Assembly: GCA_029990175.1 (NCBI GenBank)
Contig: JARKIP010000010.1
Span: 44,200,001 to 44,264,000 of the forward strand
DNA: 64,000 bases
Direction: 5' to 3'
Source of the DNA: Petunia secreta
Taxonomy: Eukaryota; Streptophyta; Magnoliopsida; Solanales; Solanaceae
Shown here: in pieces, positions 36,521-48,540 of the stretch
Numbering within the stretch: the first letter of the stretch is position 1
How the letters are laid out: each line of letters begins with the position of its first letter
Translations under genes and position numbers: made by a program
Notes under the pieces: generated by a model
Databases searched by the model: none
What the model saw: only the letters and a program-made list of their open reading frames with translations
Told to the model about the DNA's origin: nothing

Positions 36521-39500
36521 TTTTTTTGGGTGAAAACGATGATTATATTGCTGCTAGAAAGGATTTGGACATAGGGAGCTCCATGGAGCAGTAGCGTCGC
36601 CATACTTGGCCAACATATTACAAGAGAGCATAGATAAAGTTCTGGGGGTAGTTACCCCTTAAGTCATTAAGAAAACAAACATCACAACATAATGAAGGTC
36701 TAGACAAAATATGAACATTCTTCCTTCTGGTAGCCTTGCACCCATCCTTAGCCAAAGAGTTTGCTACCATATATTATTCTCTAAGACGGTGCTTAACCTG
36801 CGGGCGCCCCAACTCTTCCAGCATTGACATGCAATCCAATATAATGGAGGCATTACATGGCCAGTTTGAGTTAAGCATTTGAATTACTTCCATGGAGTCA
36901 GTTTCCATTCAATTGGAAGAAGCTGATTTATTGCAACAAGGCGAAGACCTTGCCGCAAAGCCTTTTGCTCAGCTTGGATATGGTATGCATATTTAAGGTG
37001 ACCACTGAAGCCAATGATCCAATGGCTTTTATAGTTTCTAATGACCCGTTCCCCCAAAAAAACCTTATCCTTTGATGCAGCTCCATCAATATTAAGTTTG
37101 TACATATTCTTGTTAGGTGGTGTGTTTGACTTGGATGGTTATGGATTTAGAGACAGGGTTAGGGTTTTTGACAATGGTAACATACTCAATGGCTCTACTA
37201 CGAGCAATATCCATCCTTTGTTTGTTAGAATAGTTGTTTTGGTTGTTATGGTTCCTGTTAAGCCAAATGGTCCATAAAAGGTAAGGGAGAAATTTTTCCC
37301 AATTATAGCAGTGGGGCTAGTAGGAGTAGTTTGACGAATTAAATCAACGAGATGGATGTCATTACCGGAGGAATTAGCAATTATATGCATGAGGTTAGAT
37401 CTGACCATAGACTCCTGACAAGGGTATAGTGAAGAAATATATGATTTATGTCTTCCACCTTGCTTGGATAGCTTGGACAATTTGGAGAGATATTAAACCC
37501 AATATTTAAGAGATATATCCTAGTAGGGAGTCGGTTATGGTAGCATAACCAAAGAAAATATTTTATTTTATTGTGAGTTTAAAGATTCCAAATCCAGGAG
37601 AAATTTTAATGCTAGGGGTAGAGGATTTAACTGACAACCTAGCAGATTTGGTAGAGAAAATGCCATCACGGTTTGGACCCCAGTAGGGTTTATCCTCACC
37701 ACTAAAGGCTCTAGGAATATAAGCGGTGGAAATAATTCCTTTAAGGGTGTCCAGGAATGAATCTTACCTTGATTGATAACATTAGCTACTTTTAAAGATT
37801 GATGAGATTCAAGAAGAGGACCTTAGACATAAGATCTAGGAGAAGACAGAAGAAAATCTTTTCACCCTTACCCAGGTTCCATGCCTATACCTTTACTGCA
37901 CATATGCCATCCTTTGATAACATTTTTCCAAATATGGGAGTGGCTAGGTTTACGAATGCAGATAGATGAGCCGTTGCTTTTGAAATATTTGGAGCTTAGA
38001 ACTTGAGCCCACAGAAATGTTGGATTAGTGATCATACGCTAGCAAATGGAGGCTAGAATGGACGTATTTTTAGTGTTAGCATCTATAATGCCCAACCCTC
38101 CCTCTTTTTCAAGTCTTGTAAAAGTATGCCAATTTATGAGATGAAGTTTTTTAGATGAAGAAGTAGTGCCCCATATAAAATTTCTTTGTATCTTATCAAT
38201 TTCAGCATATATATAATTATGAATTGAGTGATACATAGTTTAAGATGTTGTTAAGAGTAGCAATAACAAACGTTGTGCGCCCACATATACTGAGAAGTTT
38301 TGTTTTCAAGTTAGTAAGGCGCTTGTTCATGTTATCAACATAATATGAAAATCTTTAGCTTTGTTATTTTTTTTTGGGTGAACATAAGGAAATCGAAGTA
38401 CTTCCCAAAGTTAGAGGTGGCTTTCATTTTGAGGTTGTGTGACAGAACTTATTTGATAATCTGATCACAATTGTTAGAGAAAGCAACTTTTGATTTTGCT
38501 AGATTAATATTTTCTCCATATTCATGACATAAGGAGCCCAAGGTATTGATAATGGAATTAGTATTATTACTATCTGCATGAGCAAATAAAGTTAGGTCAT
38601 CTGCAAAGAAAACATGGGAAAAAGATGGACCATTCCTTGACAATTTAATTGTCTTTCGTTGACCATAAGTAGTTTGATGGATGATCTCTCTAGAAAGAAT
38701 TGAGAAGCACATAATAAAGATATAGGGGATAGAGGATCACCTTGGTGAATACCTCTTCAAGGTTCAAAAAAATTAGTTTTTCTACCATTTATGAGAATAG
38801 AGATGAAGGAAGTTGTAATGCAAGACATGTTAAGTTTGAACAACTTTGGAGGAAAGTTATAGCAACCAAGATATTTATGAATAAAATACCATTCAATTCT
38901 GTCAAAAGCTTTCTCTAAATCAATTTTATAACCATGAAGGCAGACTTATTTTTTGTATTAGAGAAGAAATTTAAGACCTCTTGGACAACAACTACACTAC
39001 CACTAGTCCTATAGCTCTTAAGATGGATCGAAAAGGGCCAATAGTAGTATCAAGAATCGGATTTATGCAATTTGCGATAATTTTTGTAATAATTTTTAAG
39101 ATAGTATTACAAAGACCAATATGATAATTTTTTTTAATATATTATTAGCATCATCAAGCTTAGGAATGAGGCATAAATAACTTTTATTTAGAGAAGAGGC
39201 ATTGAAGATGTTTGAAAAATTTGATGAGATAGGGAGACAACTGAAGGACCAATGATATGCCCATAATTTTCAAAGATGTTGAATGTTTTGAAGGAATTAA
39301 TGGGATCAATAATCTCTCCATTGTCCAAGTCTCTGTCTAAAGCAAGTCTATCACAATCAGTTAGGAAGGGTGGGAAAGCTGGACCGGTAGATGGAATCAT
39401 AGAGAATTCATGACTAGATTGAAAGACTTGCTTAAAATATTTGACAACATGCTACTCAATATGGCTTTGATCAAAACTTGTATTACCAAGACCATCTTTA

Positions 39501-40970
39501 AAAACACAATTTTAATTACCCTTCTCTGTGAAGGATACTGACATGAAAAAATTTGGTGTTTGCATCACCTTTACAAAACCAGTTCAAGCGAGATATCATT
39601 TTTCAAAAATCTTCTTCACATTTTAAAACTCCATTAAATTCATTTATTAAATTCTTGAAAGAGCAACTTATGGACTTTTGAATACTACCTAAAGAAGTAT
39701 TGTTTTCCTTTAGAAAGTATAACCAAAAGTTTCTTTATTCCAATTTTGGACATTTACTGCAGCATCTTGAAAAGAGTCAGGAGCAAGCTAGGAAGATTTT
39801 ATAACATTTATTATAAAGTCATGGCTATGAGTCGACATTTTCTCACATCTAAAAGGCTTGTTCCCATGATTAGGATTACCAGAATCTAGACGAATTAGAA
39901 GGGGGTAGTGGTTCGAATGAGTTCTAGCTAAATGGGTAACAATAGCATTTAGAAAGTCATTAATCCAATTAGTTTGCAAAGCAACGGTCCAATATTTCCA
40001 GGATAAGGCCTGATTTATACATTTTATTTGTCCAAGTGTATCTGGAACCCTTAAAGCCCAGGTGTTCGATATTACATGTATTAATGCAGTTCCAGACGTG
40101 AGAGCTTTTATTTTTATTAAGCTGATTCCCACCCAAAGAACTTTATTAAAATCATTATCAAGTAACCATGGACCAGAATAAATATTAGCTATGTTAATCA
40201 AACTTTTCCATAGCTCCAGACGATTAGTAAAATTATTACTAACGTAAAGCGAAGAAAATAGAAAACTTTTGGGTAAGTGTAGTTCCTTGACCATTGCATG
40301 TAGTTCCTGGCCATAAAGATTAACTTCATCCATAGTGATAAATTTAATGTTCCACAAAATTACTATACCTCCACAGCAACCATCAGCATGAACTTTTACC
40401 AGATTGGTAAAACCAAAGTCACATCTCATAGTGGCATGATCCTGCATGTGAGTTTCTAGCAAAGTAACAATACATGGATGATGGTAATTTAGGGTATACA
40501 TAAAGTTCCTAAAATAATTATTATTTGCCGCACGAATATTTCAGACTAAAAGATACATGGTTCTATTCATTGGAAGATTGGAATTGGGGTCGTTATGGTT
40601 CTCCAAAGGAAATATGGAATTGTCCCTCAAGGTTGGACTGAGAGCCATAACATATTTTCTCACCCTTTGGTTGCGGGATATCTTATGTCCATGGAGCACT
40701 TGGTCATAGAGTGAGGGAAGAAGAGAACATATTTCTTCTCTACTCTTTCTTTGAAGATCACGATCATAATCTCTTGCCTGTAGGTTTTCCTAGCTTGCCT
40801 GTAGGTTTTCCTAGGGGTTGATAGTTTATTGGGATTTCTGGTTCTGACACATTGGGAGGGGGAGGAATGGGAACATGTACCCAAGGTTGTTGATTCATAT
40901 CCATATGGACTTGTTGGATTCCACTTCCTTGACTCTCCATTGATTTGCACGTCTCATACATATTTTTCAA
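36521..40970 (-). mobile_element. L1-type LINE, ORF2 portion, decayed
   Basis: Minus-strand pieces follow the order of a plant LINE ORF2. The apurinic endonuclease starts near 40560 (NIRAANNNYFRNFMYTL..., ending TRSNHYPL-like at 39870). The reverse transcriptase is at about 39400-38040 with the catalytic FADD in VFFADDLTLFAHA near 38595 and the later KKLHLINWHTFTRLEKEGGLGI. A zinc-binding region (37480-37139) and an RNase H-like tail KLNIDGAASKD (37097-36884) follow. A T-run at 36521-36529 on the plus strand is the poly(A) tail. Stops and frameshifts break the ORF, so it is inactive. Confidence 0.85.
39788..40570 (-). pseudogene. LINE ORF2 endonuclease domain, partly open
   Basis: A 237-codon frame (40501-39788) plus an upstream piece keeps the ALLETHMQDH-like catalytic region (TLLETHMQDH) and GGIVILWN. 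It ends with the SNHYPLLI motif (usually SDHxPLL, so the catalytic aspartate before H appears replaced by asparagine). This is the longest open piece of the LINE. Confidence 0.7.
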
Positions 40971-41246
40971 TTTCTTCCATCTCTATTGCGTTTCTCTCTG
41001 TTTACTTCTGTTTCTCAATTACATCTGGTCATGATTTCCCTTCTTTTTTTTATATGCAATCTCCAATTTCGCGAGCTTCTCTTTGGTGTTGATCTTACAA
41101 AGTGTGAGCCGAATCAATTGATTTTGAGTTTGGATTTGAAAAAATCTCAAAATTCGAAAAAAGCAAGGAAGGCGATAGGATATCTTTCAGCTTTTACGTT
41201 GAAGGCTTCAAATATAGATTCCAACACTGACTTTCCTCCTAGGTAA
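40930..41246 (+). pseudogene. Unidentified exon-like block with splice donor
   Basis: A plus-strand frame without stops runs through 40986-41246 (VDLTKCEPNQLILSLDLKKS and on to NTDFPPR) and ends exactly at AG|GTAAGT, a strong plant donor. The region before it is pyrimidine-rich like a 5' UTR. I do not recognise the protein. The downstream continuation is broken by the copia element at 41404. It could be the first exon of a captured gene fragment. Confidence 0.3.
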
Positions 41247-41792
41247 GTTCAAGTTTTTATTTTATTGGGACTAATCAACTTACTTTGTTGTGCTTCATTC
41301 CTCTAGCTTGAACCTATAATAGAGTAAAAACTTCTACTTTGTTAAAGTCATTCCAAGTATATGCATTTATGATTTCTACAGTAGATCCACCACATTTCTC
41401 AAAGTTGAAGTGTGTTGAGTATTTAGGGACTTAACAACAAATATATTAGGAGTGAAGTGTAGTTGTGGAAACCATGAGGAGTAATCAGCAAGTAGTTAGT
41501 TGTTATAAATAGAGTTAGTTAGGTTAGTTGAGATTCTTAGCTCATTTCTGTAATTGGCTCAGCTAAGAAAAGGGATTCTTCCCAAAATATCTTCTTCTCC
41601 CTTTCTGATCCAAAGCTCGATGACTCCATTAATAGAGATTTTAACATGGTATCAGAGCTCGGATTAACGATCCTGAGCTATAGGATCAAATTTTAGGAGT
41701 TAATTTGCTCTAGATTCACAAAATTTCCTTAATTAGGTTTTCAAATTCTGCTGCAATTTCTTCTGTAGATCGATCATTTCAGGACAAAAGCC

Positions 41793-42905
41793 ATGGCTGA
41801 ACAGCAAAACCTAAATTCGATTGATCATCGTCATCCTCTTTACCTGCTTCCGTCAGATGCCCCGGGGTTAATACTTGTATCCGTGCAATTGACTGGAGCA
41901 GAGAACTATGCCGTGTGGAGTAGAGCGATGAAAATATCTCTGCGAGCTAAGAAGAAATTAGGGTTTATTGACGGTAGTTGTGTAAAGGAACAGTATGAAG
42001 ATGAATTATTGGAATAATGGGAACGATGTAATGCTCTTGTGTTGGCTTGGATCATGAACACAGTGACCAAGGACTTACTGAGTAGCATAGTGTATGCAGA
42101 AGACGCTCACAAGGTGTGGATGGATCTCAAGGACAAATTCGATAAGGTGAATGGAAGCAGTATCTATCACTTGCACAGGGAAATAACAACTATATCTCAA
42201 GGTACCTCTAGTGTCTCAATCTATCATTTAATAGTAAGGCTGCTTTGGGATGAACATGCATCACTTGTTCCACCTCCTAGTTGTTCATGTGAAAAGTCTA
42301 GGGATTTCATAGTTCATCTTGAGTAGCAGAGACTTTTTCAGTTCCTGATGGGGTTTAATGAAAGCTATAATGCTGTTAGGAGCCAAATACTGTTAATGGC
42401 ACCACTGCCTAGTGAGAGCAAGGCCTTTGCTACGATAATACATGAGGAGAGTCAGAGGAGGATCACAAATAATGTTGTTCTCGCTATTGACAGTGATGAA
42501 CACACTGCTCTAGCTGGTGTGAAAAGAGGTTACCAGAGCTACAAGAGAAATGAAGTTAAATGTGATTTGTGTGGTTGTAAAGGGCACCTCAAGAAGGATT
42601 GTTACAGAGACAAGGGTTTCCCACCAGGTTTCAAGGGCAAAAGAAACCCAGGCTATAACAATGCCATCACCAATTATAAATCTGCAAATGCTAATGCTGC
42701 CACTTATGAGCATGATAGGACTGCACAACAGCATTCCCAGAATTTTACTAGGCCAGAAAAGAGTGTTGCACCACAGGCAGAATTCTCAGGGAGAGCAAGC
42801 AAAGACGTTTTCTCAGAAGAACAATTTGGACAGATTCTAAGAATCCTTGGGAAAGGAAAGGAAGAGGCTGAACCTGCAGTTAACATGGCAGGCAACTGCA
42901 GGTAA
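41793..42905 (+). pseudogene. copia gag with zinc knuckle
   Basis: Starts MAEQQNLNSIDHRHPLYL, with the Retrotran_gag region (NYAVWSRAMKISLRAKKKLG) early. A stop at 42015-42017 interrupts an otherwise continuous frame that resumes as WERCNALVLAWIMN. A frame disruption follows around 42300. The CCHC knuckle CDLCGCKGHLKKDC lies at about 42562-42603. The role would be packaging of element RNA in virus-like particles. Confidence 0.88.
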
Positions 42906-42917
42906 CACTGTATCATC

Positions 42918-43980
42918 ATTCTTGCTAACAGGATCTGTACTAATTCTTGGATCATAGACACAGGGGAAACAAATCATATGGCTTCAAACATTGATATGCT
43001 GGACAATGTGCATAGGTTAGAAACTCCTAAAGGTAGTAGTGTCCACCTACCAAATGGAAAAACAGTGCAGGTCACACACAGAGGAGAGTGTAACCTGTCA
43101 AAAAGAGTACTGTGTGTCCCAGAGTTCAGATATAATCTCCTTTCAGTGTCACAATTGATCAAAGAAATGAATTGCTCAGTGACTTTCTTTCCTAAATTTT
43201 GTGTATTCCAGGACCTATGTACTGGGAGGGTGAAAGAGATTGGTGAAGAGAGAGATGGCTTATATCTTCTGCTTCCAAAAGATACCTCAAAGCACAAAAC
43301 TGTTCCAGTAAACTCCTGCTTAGCAGACAGTCAACCTGTAGAAACTCAAGTATGGCATATGAGGCTTGGCCATGTTCCAGCTGGAGTACTGAGGCATCTC
43401 CCATCTTTAAAGAGCAGCTCCTTTTAGGATCATAGTTTCAATAAATGTAAAATTTGTCCACTAGCTAGACAAACAAGAAAGCAATTTATTTATAGTACTA
43501 AAGAGCTCAGTCTGTATTTGATCTTGTGCATATTGACATATGGGGTCCTTTTGAAGTTCCAACACATAATGGTAATAGATACTTCCCGACCTTGGTTGAT
43601 GATTGTTCCAAAATGATTTGGGTTTTTCTGATGAAGTTGAAAAGTAACACTGTAGTGGTGTTAAAGAACTTTGTAAGAATGGTTCAAACTCAATTTGATA
43701 AGACTGTGAGAATGCTCAGAACTGACAATGGCACAGAATTCTTCAGTAATGAGACCACTAACTTTTTGACAGAACATGGTATTGTTCACCAAAGTAGTTG
43801 TCCATATACCTCCTCAACAGAATGGAGCTGTAGAAAGAAGACACATACACATTTTAAAGGTTGCTAGGGCTTTAAGATTTCAAGGACACATTCCATTAAA
43901 GTTTTGGGGTGACTGTGTGCTTCCTGCTGTTTATTTTATAAATAGACTTCCTTCATCAGTATTATCATGAAAATCTCCCT
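42918..43980 (+). pseudogene. copia protease remnant, pre-integrase and integrase
   Basis: The aspartic-protease motif WIIDTGETNHMAS is at about 42949-42987 (the usual DSGAS/DTGAS core). GAG-pre-integrase VWHMRLGHVPAGVL is at 43351-43392. The integrase core begins HIDIWGPF at 43529, with the second catalytic aspartate in LRTDNGTEFF (about 43716-43745) and the glutamate in QNGAVERR (about 43815). Frames change at least three times (near 43427, 43800 and 43970). Confidence 0.88.
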
Positions 43981-44269
43981 ATGAAGTGTTTCATCATTCA
44001 GTGCCCTCATTTCACATCTCAGAGTCCTAGGGTGCTTATGTTTTGCTACTGTCACTGACAAAATTGGTAAGCTCTCTCCAAGGGAATTACCAGCCATTCA
44101 CATGGGTTACTCACTCACTCAAAAGGGCTACAGATTGTACAATATACAGGATAAGAAGTTCTTCATCAGTAGAGATGTCACTTTCAAAGAAGACATTTTT
44201 CCCTTTAAGTTTTTGAATCAGACTTCTTCTCCACCCTTGTTTCCTTATTAGTCTGGGAAACTAGATGAT

Positions 44270-45851
44270 TTGAATCCAGAGTTACAAGCACAAGAACCAG
44301 CAGATGAGTATCTACATGATGTTCCTGATACTAATATACATTTCCCTTTGGAGGAGGATGGTTTAGTAGCTGCACCTGTCAATCCTGAGCCTGAGGTTCA
44401 TCCAGAGCCTGAAGTTCCTGTTGTTGCTCCACATCCATTGCCTCCTCCTCCCCAGATGTCTATTCCACTGAGGAGGTCATCTAGAGATGCCGCACCTCAT
44501 ATATGGCTGAATGATTATGTTTGTCCTAAATCAGGGCATTCTGTAAACACTACTACCTGTTCCTATCCTATTTCTCACTACATTGGCTATACTGGGCTAA
44601 CATCTGGCTACAGGGCTTACATGCCCACTACCTTACAAGAAGTAGAGCCATCTACTTACAATGAAGCTATGAAGGACCCTCGATGGGTTGAGGCCATGGA
44701 GGCTGAAATCAAAGCACTGATTGACAACAACACTTGGGAAGTGGTGTGTATTCCCAGAGGCAAGAAACCTATTGGCTGCGAATGAGTGTATAAAATCAAG
44801 TACAAATCTAATGGTGAAGTAGAGAGGTTTAAGGCTAGATTAGTAGCCAAAGGCTATAGCCAGAAGGAAGGACTGGACTACCCGGAGACATTCTCTCCTA
44901 TAGTCAATATGGTCACAGTCAGGGGGAGTCATAGCATTGGCTGTACTGTATCACTGGCCTCTCTACCAAATGGATGTCTACAATGCTTTCCTACAAGGAG
45001 ACTTACAAGAAGAGGTTTACATGCAGTCTCCTCCAGGTTTTGGTAGCCAAGAGGGGAACACAGGCTGCAGGCTACTCAAATCCCTTTATGGCTTGAAACA
45101 AGCCTCAAGACAATGGAACCTAAAGTTGACTGAAGCATTGCTCAAAGCTGGTTTCAAACAAAGTCGGCATGACTACTGTCTATTTACCTTGAAAAGGAAT
45201 GGGAAGCAGGTCATCATATTTGTATATGTAGATAACTTGCTGATAACAGGAAATGATGCCAGAATGATACAAGAAGAAAAAGATGCTTTGCAACAAGCAT
45301 TCAAAATCAAGGATTTGGGCACTCTGAAGTATTTTCTTGGAATTGAGGTCTGTAGATCACAGAAGGGCATTTTACTATGTCAAAGAAAGTATGCATTGGA
45401 GTTGACGGCTGAGGTGGGACTAGTAGGTGCCAAAACTGCAATAACTCCACTAGAGCATAATCAAAAGTTGACCTATATAGAGCTGGATAAAATCTGTGGT
45501 ATAACTGATAATGAACAATTGGGAGATGTGAAGGGGTACCAAAGATTAATTGGGAAACTGCTGTATTTGACTTTGACTAGGCCAAATATTGCCTATAGTG
45601 TGCAGACATTGAGTCAGTTCATGCAGGCACCCGAACAGTCTCATTTGGAAGCAGCTTATAGAATTGTGAGATACATCAAGAATGAGCCTGGTTTAGGGGT
45701 TCTTATGAGCTCTTCTAGACACAAGTCTTTTATAGCCCACTGTGATTCATATTGGGCAAGCTGCTCTAACTCAAGAAGGTCAGTGACTGGGTATACAGTG
45801 AAATTTGGGGAATCACTAATCTCATGGAGATCCAAGAGCAAACAACAGTAG
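44270..45851 (+). pseudogene. copia reverse transcriptase
   Basis: The RVT_2 domain starts at KDPRWVEAMEAEIKAL (about 44672). A TGA at 44783-44785 interrupts the W of the usual 'GCKWVYKIKY' block, after which YKIKYKSNGEVERFKARLVA continues. A frameshift follows near 44935. The long 304-codon frame 44937-45851 contains LYQMDVYNAFLQGDL and the catalytic box as YVDN (VYVDNLLITG, about 45220-45250) rather than YVDD. Loss of the second aspartate would by itself disable the polymerase. Confidence 0.9.
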
Positions 45852-46230
45852 CAAGAAGCTCAGCTGAAGCTGAGTATAGAAGCATGACATCAATTTTTTC
45901 TGAGCTGATATGGCTAACAGGTCTGTTTAGGGACTTATGAGTGGAAGTGTCAACACCTATTCAGCTATTCAGTGATAGTAAGGCTGCAATTCAAATAGCA
46001 AACAATCCAGTGTTCCATGAGAGAACAAAGCACGTAGAAATCGATTGCCGTTTTATCAGGGAAAAAATTTGCTTAGACTAATCCAGCCAGAATATCTATC
46101 AACAACTGAACAAGAAACAGACTTGATGACAAAGACACTGGGAGCAACTCAACATCACTACTTAATGTCCAAGCTAGGATTGCTCAATATTTTCACACCA
46201 CCTAGCTTGAATGGGGGTGTTGAAGTGTGT
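45852..46230 (+). pseudogene. copia RNase H end
   Basis: After the SKSKQQ end of the reverse-transcriptase frame, shifted frames give SSAEAEYRSM (about 45853-45885), LFSDSKAAIQIANNPVFHERTKH (45966-46034) and the tail LMTKTLGATQHHYLMSKLG (46123-46180), typical of copia RNase H up to the polypurine tract. At least one frameshift is needed. Confidence 0.8.
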
Positions 46231-46461
46231 TGAGTATTTAGGGACTTAACAGCAAATATATTAGGAGTGAACTGTAGTTGTGGAAATCATGAGGAGTAAT
46301 TAGCAAGTAGTTAGTTGTTATAAATAGAGTTAGTTAGGTTAGTTGAGCTTCTTAGCTCATTTCTGTAATTGGCTCAGCTAAGAAAAGAGATTCTTCCCAA
46401 AATATCTTCTTCTCCATTTCTGTTCCAAAGCTCGATGACTCCATTAATGGAGATTTTAACA

Positions 46462-48540
46462 TGAAGAGATAACTTTTTATTTGAATTTTTTTTATTTCCA
46501 GATATTAAGACTGCAGATTGAGAGAAGAGTATCTAACTGTTAGTCGTAAGATGTATGACGTATTCTTGCATTACTTGACATGGTTTCTGTGATAGATTCT
46601 TTGTTCATTATATATGACACCTTATCATAATTCTTCCTTTATTTTGATCTCAAATTAAGACATTTTTCTCTAGAATTTTGATTTAGAAATCTGTAAAGCT
46701 TTGGCCAATGTTGATTAATAGAAATTTATGGTTTTCCCTCTTTATGATTATTGCAAACAATGATGGAAAGATATTGGCGGAGTTCCTTATGAATGAACAA
46801 ATAAAGAAAAGGTCATTTGTTATTGTGATACCAAATGTCCCTCTAAATGTTTGGAAATTATTTCTAAACTGAAATAAATCAACAAGAACCAACTGAAAGA
46901 ATCCCCAAAAAAACCCATGATTGCAACCTAAAAGGGAGGATTCCAAAGTGCAGAAAATAAAATATAATGATTTTATTTTTCAAGTTACTGAATTCATCTT
47001 ATTCTACGTGTCTTTTTCACAACATTCGAAGTTATTTCTAAACTCATATGTTATTAGACTGTAATTCATTTTGTAGTTTTCAACTGCAATACAAGATTTG
47101 ACTGCTTGGAAAAAAAACTCTCACACAAGCCAACTTTTAAATTCCAAGAGTTTATTCCAAGAGTCTACTTGATTTTCATCTCTTACCTGCTCTCATTGAA
47201 AAAAAAAAGCAAGTAAGAGTTGAGGAGGACATGTTGATTTAAGAACCATATATTCATTAGAAGAAAGTAGTATGTACATAGTTATGGAAGGCCAACGTAT
47301 TGAGGTTATTTATTTCACTTTTGTGGATAAGATATGTCGTTTCTATGATATCTTATTGTCTTTTTGGAATTTTGGCATGTTAATCAAGTAGAGTTATCTG
47401 ACTATAAGAAGAATAAAAATAAACATTAGAAAGGGATGGTTAGCTTTTGAAAAAAAAAGGATGAGAAGTGTGGACTGTAGCCACTGATTTGCACTTGGAT
47501 GAACGAGTTTTGGAGATTAAATGCTCAGATAAGTTCGTAATGATTCGAAATTGCATTCTCTAAAATATTCTTATCGTTGAAAAGCTTTTGACTTAGATGT
47601 GGTGCTTAATCCTTTAAAAAAATTTCTGCATAGATGGGACAAGCATAAGTGAGTCCAAAATCTGCCGTCATTCTTCTGTATCAAAAGTATATGTCTTTTC
47701 TATGTTAAACATATAGCGAAGTGATGATTCAGAAGTGTTCTTATTTTTGTTATTCAATATTTTTTTGTTTTTTCTCTTCTCTTGCACTTCATAATTTTGT
47801 GATTGTTTGACTACCTAACTTATTCTGTGTAATTGTTAGTTCTTTTCTTTTAGTATGCATTCCCTTGCTTGGAAACACCTGGTTCATATTGTTCACAGCT
47901 TCGATCAAGAGAAGTAATTATAGCTTAAGGAAATGGTTAAAAGGTGTGCGTTGAACAATTAACAGTTGACAAAAAGAAACTGCAGCGGTTGACTGTAATT
48001 TTCCATTATGATCCTTTGTGCTTGCACATAATCAGCCAGGATAAAAAGAAAAACTTTAAAGCTGAATTACAGAAAATTCTAGGCAAGAAAGATTGGACCA
48101 AAAGCTTATGTGGAGAGAGAATTCTAGGAGAAAATTGGAGTTGTTTGTCTATGGTGTTGCTTTTATTTTGTCACCTGTATTGGCAAATTGACGTTCCTTT
48201 TCTTTTTCCAGTGCAATTTGCCATTATTTTCAATGGTACATTTATATTGTTGGATTTTATGTTTTTGGAAGTTTTTCAGTAGGTAATAGAAAAGATTGTA
48301 AGAGCTGTATAAATTGTGTTTAGAATGTAAGAGTTGTATAAATTTGAGTTTTTTACGGAACGAGTATATAGTGATTCTTGTATTAAGATTTAAAAATGAC
48401 TTTTTCTTCCAGCACTTAAAAATGACTCTCACTTTGTTAATGTTGAGCCCCTGCTAAGTAGGGGCTGCACTATTTTAGTATGATTCTGAATTTGGGTAAT
48501 AGGTTGTAGTATCTACTGATAGAGATATGATCCATGTAAG
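46462..48540. other. Non-LINE, non-copia segment with exon-like pieces
   Basis: This is the sequence between the copia 3' LTR and the LINE ORF1 part. A plus-strand open stretch at 47944-48282 includes a charged segment (FKAELQKILGKKDWTKSLCG) followed by T-rich DNA that looks like a 3' UTR (48230-48400). I cannot identify a protein. Together with 40930-41246 on the other side of the copia element, this may be one captured plus-strand gene fragment with its introns. Confidence 0.3.

Larger units (their letters stand above)
41404..46461 (+). mobile_element. Ty1/copia LTR retrotransposon, 5.06 kb, nearly full structure
   Basis: Short LTRs of about 243 bp (41404-41646 and 46218-46461) start (TG)TTGAAGTGTGTTGAG and end TTTTAACA. 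A perfect initiator tRNA-Met primer site TGGTATCAGAGC is at 41647-41658, and a purine tract ATGGGGG comes just before the 3' LTR. The internal region carries gag, protease, integrase, reverse transcriptase and RNase H in copia order, but with stops and frameshifts. No clean target-site duplication is seen: TGAAG follows the right end, and the left border is ambiguous. Confidence 0.92.
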
